A stretch of 64,000 bases of DNA from Glaciecola sp. KUL10 (GTDB taxonomy: Bacteria; Pseudomonadota; Gammaproteobacteria; Enterobacterales; Alteromonadaceae), in NCBI RefSeq assembly GCF_003203515.1, contig NZ_BGNG01000006.1:248001-312000 (forward strand), read 5' to 3'. The position numbers and the translations under genes were made by a program. Below are positions 9,573 to 17,121 of the stretch, in pieces. Numbering within the stretch: position 1 is the first letter of the stretch; every line of letters begins with the position of its first letter. Below the pieces are notes generated by a model that searched no databases, had not been told where the DNA came from, and saw only the letters and a list, made by a program, of their open reading frames with translations.

Positions 9573-10481
9573 TGTTTCTGCATTTTTGTGTGTTTCTTGA
9601 TATGGCGTTTTGGTCAGTAGCTTAAATAGGTACTCACTTATCGGATATTGGGTAAGGCGTTCAAATTCAGCAAAACGCGGTGCAGGGTTAGCTTCTAAAA
9701 AAACATATTCACCGCTAGTGGTTCGTCGCCAATCAATCGCAGTCCATTGCATATGAAAGCTTTGCATAATCGTGAATGCGAGTTTTTCAATGTGTTTAGG
9801 AAGCGCAATGGGCATCAGTTTTATCGTGTCGTCTAACCTAAAATCTATACTATCTGATTCAACAATTGCGCTAAAAAGAACAGTACCCACCACATAAGTT
9901 CTAACATTTGTTCCCTCGATATATTCTTGAATAGTGAGCGGCTGTTTTTGCAACTCCCTTTCGATTTCAGCTAAATCGTTTTGCCCGATTAAACGGGTGT
10001 GTTGACCACCGTGAATCGGTTTTACAATGCACTTGGAATGACCTTTTAAAAACTCATCGGCACCTTGAATATCATTGCCAAAAAATGAATCAGGCACCTT
10101 TGCACCCAAGCGCTTTGCCAAGGCCAATTGCAAAGGCTTGGTCTTATGAAACTGAAATGCATCCCATGAGTTACACCAATTCGGATGACGCTGTTTAAAA
10201 AACACTTGAAGCCATGAAGAGAAGTTCAATTGAGTGACATTGTCGCCTTGCGGAAGTGAGATGCTGTCCCAAAAAATCCCTTTAAAGTGTTTTATCGGAT
10301 AAATAAAATTATCTACGTTTAACAAAAGCTGGTTTTTGTTGTCTATAAACATAGCGTTGTTATCGAAAAACACCTGAGCGTCCATACAAATATATGCTTG
10401 TTGATTTCGCTGGCAGTGATTAACGAGTAACTGAATATTTTCGGAGCGCAAGCTGCCTATCAGTAAGATGGGGCTATCCAT
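9549..10481 (-). CDS. RimK-like ATP-grasp ligase, candidate RiPP-modifying enzyme
   Basis: 310 residues. The C-terminal half is an ATP-grasp fold: nucleotide Lys in IVKPIHGGQHTRL (about 152-164), adenine-loop region QEYIEGTNVRTYVVG, and metal-binding AIDWRR plus FLEANPAPRF. The first 110 residues look like a pre-ATP-grasp domain. Such enzymes form amide or ester bonds; the closest functional families by layout are glutamate ligases (RimK) and graspetide macrocyclases (MvdC/MvdD type). It has a good AAAGGA site before ATG 10481. It lies 108 bp downstream of a double-glycine-leader peptide gene, separated by a 14-bp hairpin. A peptide-modifying role is inferred from this pairing; the exact subfamily was not recognised. 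Confidence 0.75.
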   Translation of the reverse strand: MDSPILLIGSLRSENIQLLVNHCQRNQQAYICMDAQVFFDNNAMFIDNKNQLLLNVDNFIYPIKHFKGIFWDSISLPQGDNVTQLNFSSWLQVFFKQRHPNWCNSWDAFQFHKTKPLQLALAKRLGAKVPDSFFGNDIQGADEFLKGHSKCIVKPIHGGQHTRLIGQNDLAEIERELQKQPLTIQEYIEGTNVRTYVVGTVLFSAIVESDSIDFRLDDTIKLMPIALPKHIEKLAFTIMQSFHMQWTAIDWRRTTSGEYVFLEANPAPRFAEFERLTQYPISEYLFKLLTKTPYQETHKNAETKKLRAMS

Positions 10482-10538
10482 GAGCTGTTTCCTTTGGGAC
10501 GGGCTTGAGTGGTTGTTTCTATGTGATAAGACAGAAAA

Positions 10539-10576
10539 TTTAAGCTGTTTTTAAAACAGACTAAAAACAGCTTAAA
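10539..10576 (-). terminator. Strong hairpin between peptide gene and ATP-grasp gene (attenuator-like)
   Basis: TTTAAGCTGTTTTT (10539-10552) and AAAAACAGCTTAAA (10563-10576) are perfect 14-bp inverted repeats around a 10-nt loop. The hairpin starts 14 bp after the peptide stop. On the minus transcript it is followed by a U-rich stretch. It may stop most transcripts after the peptide gene and so keep peptide in excess over enzyme. Confidence 0.65.
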
Positions 10577-10589
10577 TCGAGTTTCGCAA

Positions 10590-10790
10590 TTAAATAAACG
10601 GTTTCCAATCACCGCCATCTTCACCTAGCGCGAGTGTAATAACGACAGGTAGTTTATTCTTATGCGGGTCTGGCGTAATCGTTTCTCTTGGTGGCACGAT
10701 TTGAACAGGACGGGCTTCTGGCCATAAGCATCCGCCAGTGACTTGTGTTGCTTGTTCGTTTGTAAGTGTTTTGAATTTTTGATTTTGCAT
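10590..10790 (-). CDS. Double-glycine-leader peptide, candidate RiPP precursor
   Basis: 66 residues. The start is ATG 10790 because AAGGAG lies 8 bp upstream; a longer upstream frame lacks such a site. Residues 1-20 form a leader ending LTNEQATQVTGG, with Leu, Ala and Val at -12, -7 and -4 and Gly-Gly at -2/-1, the pattern cut by C39 peptidases. The predicted 46-residue remainder starts Cys-Leu-Trp-Pro and is proline-rich. It contains Thr37, Thr39 and Thr52, lysines, and an acidic tail (GEDGGDWKPFI), giving donors and acceptors for ATP-grasp side-chain links. The ATP-grasp gene lies downstream on the same strand; a C39 exporter is encoded 6-10 kb away. No homologue was recalled; precursor status is inference. 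Confidence 0.7.
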   Translation of the reverse strand: MQNQKFKTLTNEQATQVTGGCLWPEARPVQIVPPRETITPDPHKNKLPVVITLALGEDGGDWKPFI

Positions 10791-10905
10791 GCGTTTTCTC
10801 CTTGAATGAGCTTGCAATAATGACTTATATGCAGTGTTTAATATGCTAAAATACTGCGCTTGATGAGATGCTTGACGTTAACGGTATTTGGTTGGTTAAA
10901 ACATC

Positions 10906-10921
10906 CATGTGGCATCACATG
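10906..10921. promoter_or_regulatory. Inverted repeat between the RiPP-like locus and tamA
   Basis: CATGTG and CACATG flank a 4-bp GCAT core in the divergent region, 116 bp before the peptide start and 97 bp before the tamA start. A dimer-binding site is plausible but unproven. Confidence 0.3.
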
Positions 10922-11017
10922 AATTAAGAATAACCCAAGTTGTGTTTGATGAAACTGGTCATTAGCCTAGCGCAAGTGGAAATGCTAAGTTTCTATCCTT
11001 TGATACAGCGGGGTCGA

Positions 11018-12843
11018 ATGAATTTAGGAGTGTTTATTTTTCGTTTTTGCCGTTTTTTTAGCATTTTCCTCTTTGTGATGAGCCATAGCATTGTAAGGGC
11101 TGATATTCATATCAAAGGCGTTGAAGGTGAGCTATTGAATAGTCTCGAGATTTATAAGAAGCAGATTAGCTTTCCTGACAATGAAAACCTTACCGAACTC
11201 AGCGTTACCAAATATCAGAATGAATTAGAAGCTTCGTTAACCAAAGGGCTTCGCGCATTCGGATATTTTATGCCTCGCTTCGAATATTCTTCAGATTCAT
11301 TAACGGTGTGGCGTTCAGATGATATCGACTTGAACGTAGTCGCGGGGCCACAAGCCACTATTAAACATTTTGACTTCAAAAATGACCTAGGCTTTGATTT
11401 CAAAAAGCCTTTAGCAAGCCAATTTAAGGATAAAATCTCAATACCTCAACGGTTGATTGATCAGCTGTCAAATACGCAAAGTAACTTACTCAATAAGCCC
11501 CTTGTTTCTAATGTCTATGAGACACAAAAATCTGTTTTGCAATCAATAGCGGTTTCTTTGGGGTATTTTGACTTCCATTGGGTTAACCATGAAATACAGG
11601 TAGAAGCCAAAAAAGCCAAAGCATCTGTTATTTGGGAAATTCAATTTGGCAAGCGCTACCAATTTGGTGAACTAAGCTTCATCGCCGAAGACCGAGGTGC
11701 TGAACTTGTTGAATCTGTTAAGCAGTTCAAAACTGGCGATTGGTTTTCACAAGCTGAATTAGCCAAGTTCACACAACGAGTTCGTCAAACGGCATACTTT
11801 GATAGTGTTATCGTTAGGCCAAATAAAGAAAAAAAGACCTTTGTAAACAATCAGCCTCAAGTCCCTATCGAATTGATACTAAAGAGTAAACCTAAGGATG
11901 CTTTTAGATTTGGAGTTGGGTTCGCAACTGACACTGGGGCACGGGTCACGACTAATTGGCAACGCCCATGGGTGAATTTGCGCGGTCATAGCGTCAGCAG
12001 CTCGATGTATTTATCAAGACAGGAGCAGACCTTCGATCTTGGGTACACCGTGCCAATGGCTAACCCATTAAATGATTTTTTAAATTTCAATTTGGCGCAA
12101 AACGCATCAGTGAAAACCAAACCGAAAGTCGTATTTATACCCTTGCTCTACAACGCCAATTGGGTGCTAAGCAAGAAAACGATTGGAACAAAGTCATCAG
12201 TATTAAATACGAGCGCGAAGACTTCACGCAAGGCTTTGCTGAGCAGCAACAAAGTGAATTATTAGTACCCGGTTTTTCACTCAATCGCGTACGCAAAAAT
12301 GACGATATCTTTGTGACCAATGGTGATAGACAACTAGCAACCATTGAAGGTGCATCAGATGCGTTGTTGTCTGATATTAATCTGGCAAAGATTACCCTGA
12401 GCACTAAATGGATTAGAACCTTTGACAAACATCGTTGGATCGCAAGAGCTGATGTGGGTGCGCTGACCTCAAGTGATTTTGAATCAGTGCCGTCATCTTT
12501 GCGCTTTTTTGCTGGTGGAGATCAGAGTATCCGAGGATTCGGCCTAGATGAGTTAGGCCAAACTAGGCTTAATGAAAATGGCAAACTTGAGCTGATTGGC
12601 GGGCGATATTTAAACGTTGCCAGTATCGAATACGCGTATTCTGTCAGTGATAAATGGCGGGCAGCAATCTTCGCAGACGCAGGCGGTGCAAACGCAAAAT
12701 TTGCTGACGAAATTGCAAAGGGTTTTGGCGCAGGCGTGCATTGGCTTTCACCCGTTGGCACGATTCGCTTATACCTTGCTCGCGGGATCAGTGGGACAGA
12801 GAGAAACTGGCGAGTGCATTTCAGCATAGGGCCAGGCTTATGA
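11018..12843 (+). CDS. tamA: Outer-membrane assembly factor TamA, reading frame broken by an apparent -1 shift at a T-run
   Basis: TamA is an Omp85-family outer-membrane protein that works with TamB. The chosen start, ATG 11018, begins a signal peptide (MNLGVFIFRFCRFF to VRADIHIKG); the frame is open to 10940 without a better site. POTRA domains follow, then the barrel. After NPLNDFL the frame changes. The continuation KFQFGAKRISENQT through EREDFTQGF, FFAGGDQSIRGF and FSIGPGL is in the -1 frame from the T6 run at 12076-12081 and ends at 12843. The joined product would be about 608 residues, normal for TamA. The first frame alone ends at 12265, losing most of the barrel. The 3' end overlaps tamB by ATGA. 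Confidence 0.85.
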
Positions 12844-15800
12844 GTGTGTTTGTAAAGTTAACAAAATGGATTGGTCTTACCTTTTTGGCTTTATGCTTGA
12901 TTGTGTTGTTGGCAATCGGTTTCGTGTTGTCGCCAATGGGTACTCAATCTCTAATTTCTATTGCTAACGATCAAGTTGAATCACTAAATATTGAATATCG
13001 GTCTGGTGGTTTTTTGGGAACCATAGCGCTCGATAGTTTAAGTTTCAAAGATCAAAGCGCGTTTATCGATGTAGCCGATGTTGACATGACGCTCTCTTTT
13101 GCATGCTTATTTTCGATGCAAGTGTGTATTGATAATTTAAGTTTTAAACAAATCGATTTGGTTATTGCCTCATCAAAAGAAGAGGTCGACAAAAATGAGG
13201 CGATTAATAGTCTTATCAAAAGCCCAGTGCTTTTCTCGCTCGATAATTTAGCGTTTTCAAAGCTAAGGGTTTACCAATCTCCTTTGCAAGTATTAGATAG
13301 CAAAGAAGTGAAACGCTTGCAAAACCTTGAAGATCCGAGCGTCGTTATTGATAACTTTGATGTTTCGCTAAGCTTTTATGAAACACTTTCTCTTACCCGA
13401 TTAAATCTTGAAAACTTAGTGATGATTAACTCGCCACCTGCGGCCGAACCACCCAGTGCTAAGCAAGATGATCAAGACCCAGCCTCAATGATTAAAGCGC
13501 TGCTTAAAAACCTTGAATATCAATACCCAGGTCTGAGGATACCTAGCGTTTATGTACCTATTCATTTTGAGTTAAGTAATATCAACATCACGTCAATCTG
13601 TGTTGATGTAGATGAAGTGTGCTTGCAGGGAGTGGAACTTGAAGCCAAGCACTTTGAACAATCAATAGAAATGGCTCTGGGCTTAAGTGCTATTCAGACT
13701 GAGGTTCAAACCACTAATGATAGCCCGAACATTAGCAGCGAAATCATCAGTGATTTGACTAATTTAAAACTAGTATTGACGACCCATTTAGACGAAAACT
13801 TCGATACTCGTTTGACAGTCTCTGCCGATTCAAAACGTTACGACAAGCTCAGTTTAAGCGCTTCAATGGATATAAACCGCTTGGATTTAGAGGCTAGCAA
13901 AGGCGCTTCGAATAGTGTGATTGCCACACTCAAAGGCGATGTTGATATTGAGAGCAAACAGTTACCACTTGACCTTAAAATCAACATCTTCGATTTGCCA
14001 TATAGCTTAAATTCGTTTGCTAACAACAAACAAGTTGAAAGTCAGATAAATATGATCGCAAAGGGGTCGCTTGAACAATATGAGCTAGCCCTATCAACCA
14101 AAAATATTAGTCTTAAAGAATTTGAGCTGAATAAACTCACCACCAATATTGGTTTGCAACAGAATCAACTGACACTAGATAAAATCAAGCTCGACGCTTT
14201 ATTCAAACAAGCAGCAGTGGTTGCTAAAGGTGCTTTCAGTATCGATGCTGAAGGCCTCATTAAGGCCAATGATTTTGAACTAAATGCCAAGCATTTCATA
14301 GCCTCCGCGAATGGAACGGGGCACATCTTTGATAAGCATTTAACAGCGGATAAGCCTTCAAACATCAAACTTTTGGTGAAGGTTGATGACATCAATTATT
14401 TTGTCCCAAACATAAATGGGAGCATTGACTTGAATACACAAGTCGAGTCGCCTCTGTTAACACCTAAATTAAGCTTTGATTTTGTTGCTAACGCGCTTGA
14501 AAGTGAAAACGTGTCGCTTGAATCACTTGGTGCCAAAGGTAATGTTAATTTACTCAATAAATGGGCTAGCAAACTAAGTTTGGATGTCAGCGGCTTAAAT
14601 GCTAATGAAATAGATATTCCAACGATGAGTATCTCATTAAATGGAAATGAAAAAACGCAAAGCTTGCTCATTTCAATACCTGATGGGGATGTGAAAACGC
14701 AACAATCCTTTGTCGGCGAATTTGTTTACCCGCAAGGCCAGAACGAGACTCTGCTAGATAGCTTGCCGACTAAATGGGTGGGCAACTGGCAGCAAAGCTC
14801 GCTTTCTTTCGAGTCGTTAAACATAGTCAGTAGTGACGTAACGCCAATTCAAATTGATATTGAAGGCCAAGCTTTTAGTTTGGAAAAAAAGTGTTGGAAA
14901 CAAAGCGAAGTTATCTCACTTTGTGCAGAAGCGACGGAGGTAAGTGGTCAAAGTGGTGTTGCAAAAATCGATACCCAATTAGATGTGATGGCTTTACTAC
15001 CCTTGTTAAATCAGCCAGATTTAATGGCACAAGCCAATCAATACCTAGATCTATCAACGACTGAGTTCGTGTTGAACAGTGATTTAGACCTGACTTGGAA
15101 CGATAGTAAAAGGCCAAGCGTTAATCATCGCCTAATTGCGCAAAACATATTGTTATCAAAAAATCAGAAAACGGCGACGCTAGATAATTTATCAATAACA
15201 AATCAATTAGCGTCAGGTGGGCTGACATCCGAAGTCCTTATGACCAGTAGCGACCTCGGTAATTTGGCGTATGCAGGCCGAATATTTGATCACCCTGCTG
15301 ATAACACCTCAGCTTTTAGTCAGCATCAAGGCTCACTTACCTTGAGTGATCTTACCTTAGCCAAAATCAGCAATTTTATTCCACAATTAGAGCGAGTAAA
15401 CGGGATAATCAATGCTGAACTATCAATAAAAGAGAGCTTAGATAAGCCTGCTATTTTTGGCGATATGAGCATACAAAATGGTGAGCTATTACTAGCGGAT
15501 ATGCCGGTCAAATTATCAGATTGGCAACATGAAATAAACTTCAAGGGTAGGAAAGTCGACAGCCAAGGCGAATTTCACCTGGGTACTTATAACAAAGGCG
15601 GCAAAGGCAAACTCACTGCCTCGGTAGATTTTAACGATGCATTCTTACTAGATGGCACACTATCTGGTGACAGACTTGAGTTTGAATATGAAAAACATCA
15701 TCTAACTTTAAGTCCTGATTTAACATTTAGTGTTTCTCCATCGCTCATCAAGCTATTTGGGGATATAGATGTGCCAATGGCTAAAATCGTGATAGAAACG

Positions 15801-16610
15801 CTGCCCGAAGGTGCGCCTTCCCCATCTAAAGATATCATTGTGGTCGATCAAGAAGAGGTAGCGCTAGCGTCTGGGCCAGACTTGATTGCAAACCTCAATA
15901 TCACGATTGATAGTGATAAAAACAAAGATGTCAAACTAGAAGCCTTTGATCTGAAAACATCACTTCACGGTGACTTGAATCTGCGCATGATAAATTCAGA
16001 CTTAAATTTAGTCGGTAAAGTTAATCTGCTAGATGGAGAATATAAAGCGTATGGTCAGGCTTTAAGTATCCAGCAGGGCGAAATTAGTTTTACAGGACAA
16101 CCCGATATCCCCAATTTGGATATACGAGCGGTTAGAAACCCCTTGTATACTGCAGATGATGTGGTGGCGGGTATTAGTGTCACCGGCACCAGTATCAACC
16201 CCAGTGTCGCACTGTTTTCAGAGCCTGAAATGGATCAAGTTAAGCAGTTATCCTATTTGTTGACTGGGCAAGACTTTGATAAACCTGGTGAGTCACAAGA
16301 CGCAAATACTCAACTGGTCAACACATTGGTGAGTTTTGGCGTCGGTCGAAGTGAAAATGGCATCGGGCGACTCGGGCGTAAACTGGGTGTCGATAACCTC
16401 AACTTACAAGCCGCTGGCGTCGGCGAAGACACCCAAGTGCAAATAAGTGGTCGCTTGTCAGATAAAATTCAAATCTCATACGGCTTGGGTGTATTTGATT
16501 CGGTCAGCGAAATCAAATTACGTTATGACTTGCTCCCTGATGTATACTTAGAAGCAGTCAGCGGTATGCAAAACGCACTGGATTTGTACTACGAAATTGA
16601 GCGGCAATAA
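12840..16610 (+). CDS. tamB: Translocation and assembly module inner-membrane protein TamB
   Basis: 1256 residues. One N-terminal membrane anchor (about 10-30, LTFLALCLIVLLAIGFVL) is followed by a very long beta-helical periplasmic body of the AsmA/YhdP/TamB class. The C-terminal DUF490/TamB domain has the markers VNLLDGEYKAYGQALSIQQGEI and GRLSDKIQISYGLGVF and the terminal aromatic LYYEIERQ. The start is ATG 12840, overlapping the tamA stop (ATGA), so translation is probably coupled; the frame continues upstream only as non-homologous sequence. It bridges the inner membrane to TamA and is implicated in outer-membrane protein insertion and phospholipid transport. Confidence 0.95.
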   Translation: MSVFVKLTKWIGLTFLALCLIVLLAIGFVLSPMGTQSLISIANDQVESLNIEYRSGGFLGTIALDSLSFKDQSAFIDVADVDMTLSFACLFSMQVCIDNLSFKQIDLVIASSKEEVDKNEAINSLIKSPVLFSLDNLAFSKLRVYQSPLQVLDSKEVKRLQNLEDPSVVIDNFDVSLSFYETLSLTRLNLENLVMINSPPAAEPPSAKQDDQDPASMIKALLKNLEYQYPGLRIPSVYVPIHFELSNINITSICVDVDEVCLQGVELEAKHFEQSIEMALGLSAIQTEVQTTNDSPNISSEIISDLTNLKLVLTTHLDENFDTRLTVSADSKRYDKLSLSASMDINRLDLEASKGASNSVIATLKGDVDIESKQLPLDLKINIFDLPYSLNSFANNKQVESQINMIAKGSLEQYELALSTKNISLKEFELNKLTTNIGLQQNQLTLDKIKLDALFKQAAVVAKGAFSIDAEGLIKANDFELNAKHFIASANGTGHIFDKHLTADKPSNIKLLVKVDDINYFVPNINGSIDLNTQVESPLLTPKLSFDFVANALESENVSLESLGAKGNVNLLNKWASKLSLDVSGLNANEIDIPTMSISLNGNEKTQSLLISIPDGDVKTQQSFVGEFVYPQGQNETLLDSLPTKWVGNWQQSSLSFESLNIVSSDVTPIQIDIEGQAFSLEKKCWKQSEVISLCAEATEVSGQSGVAKIDTQLDVMALLPLLNQPDLMAQANQYLDLSTTEFVLNSDLDLTWNDSKRPSVNHRLIAQNILLSKNQKTATLDNLSITNQLASGGLTSEVLMTSSDLGNLAYAGRIFDHPADNTSAFSQHQGSLTLSDLTLAKISNFIPQLERVNGIINAELSIKESLDKPAIFGDMSIQNGELLLADMPVKLSDWQHEINFKGRKVDSQGEFHLGTYNKGGKGKLTASVDFNDAFLLDGTLSGDRLEFEYEKHHLTLSPDLTFSVSPSLIKLFGDIDVPMAKIVIETLPEGAPSPSKDIIVVDQEEVALASGPDLIANLNITIDSDKNKDVKLEAFDLKTSLHGDLNLRMINSDLNLVGKVNLLDGEYKAYGQALSIQQGEISFTGQPDIPNLDIRAVRNPLYTADDVVAGISVTGTSINPSVALFSEPEMDQVKQLSYLLTGQDFDKPGESQDANTQLVNTLVSFGVGRSENGIGRLGRKLGVDNLNLQAAGVGEDTQVQISGRLSDKIQISYGLGVFDSVSEIKLRYDLLPDVYLEAVSGMQNALDLYYEIERQ

Positions 16611-16642
16611 AGCCATTTGATGCGCTTGGTTTAGATACTGAC

Positions 16643-16747
16643 ATGATTTTACAATATGTCGAGCAAGCTAAAGCATATTTAGATACACCCGAAGGACAGT
16701 CTGCAAAAGAAATGCTTGAACAGGCTTTTGGTAATTTAAGTCTTTAG
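16643..16747 (+). other. Possible 34-residue ORF or gene remnant after tamB
   Basis: MILQYVEQAKAYLDTPEGQ... reads as a plausible amphipathic protein tail. The frame continues upstream (KPFDALGLDTD) but has no start codon or ribosome-binding site before a stop at 16598. It could be the end of a decayed gene or chance. Not recognised. Confidence 0.2.
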
Positions 16748-16772
16748 TTTCTCAAAGCACCAAAAATAAATG

Positions 16773-16816
16773 AATGGGATGAATCCGAATACAAGCGCCA
16801 TCCCATTTCTTTTTTT
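16773..16816. terminator. Terminator after tamB, also facing the exporter operon
   Basis: AATGGGATG (16773-16781) pairs with CATCCCATT (16799-16807), followed by a T-run (16810-16816) in the plus direction. A T-rich tract on the other side may let it act for the minus-strand LuxR gene too. Confidence 0.75.
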
Positions 16817-16838
16817 GTACATAGTATTTTTTAGCTAC

Positions 16839-17093
16839 CTAACACTGGTGCTCAAACTCTTTTACTGGCTCAGCGACCATTGGGCTAGCTTCGTATTTCC
16901 CTTTAAAGTACCAAGCAATGAGCATATGCCTGTTTCGCAAGTTCAGTTTGCGATAAATATTTGCGCAGTGAAATTTCACGGTTCTTTCACTAATAAACAA
17001 TTCGTTTGCGATTAGTTTATTAGGTAATCCCTCGATAATTTTCATAGCAATTTGCTGTTCACGTTTTGATAATAAATTTAATTTAAAATCCAT
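16839..17093 (-). CDS. Stand-alone LuxR-type helix-turn-helix protein
   Basis: 84 residues, almost all a GerE/LuxR DNA-binding domain: LLSKREQQIAMKIIEGLPNKLIANELFISERTVKFHCANIYRKLNLRNR. No receiver or ligand-binding domain is present. A good AAAGGATG site precedes ATG 17093. It is the last gene of a minus-strand set after the HlyD adaptor and C39 ABC exporter (28-bp gap), so it probably regulates that set or related peptide genes. The target is unknown. Confidence 0.8.
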   Translation of the reverse strand: MDFKLNLLSKREQQIAMKIIEGLPNKLIANELFISERTVKFHCANIYRKLNLRNRHMLIAWYFKGKYEASPMVAEPVKEFEHQC

Positions 17094-17121
17094 ATATTAA
17101 TACATCCTTTTAGTATTGTGG

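Noticed and set aside
10940-11017. Longer TamA start (TTG 10940)
   Set aside because: No ribosome-binding site, and the added residues disrupt the signal peptide that begins cleanly at ATG 11018.
12741-12839. Longer TamB start at 12741
   Set aside because: The extra 33 residues lie in another frame of tamA and are unlike TamB; ATG 12840 overlaps the tamA stop as usual.
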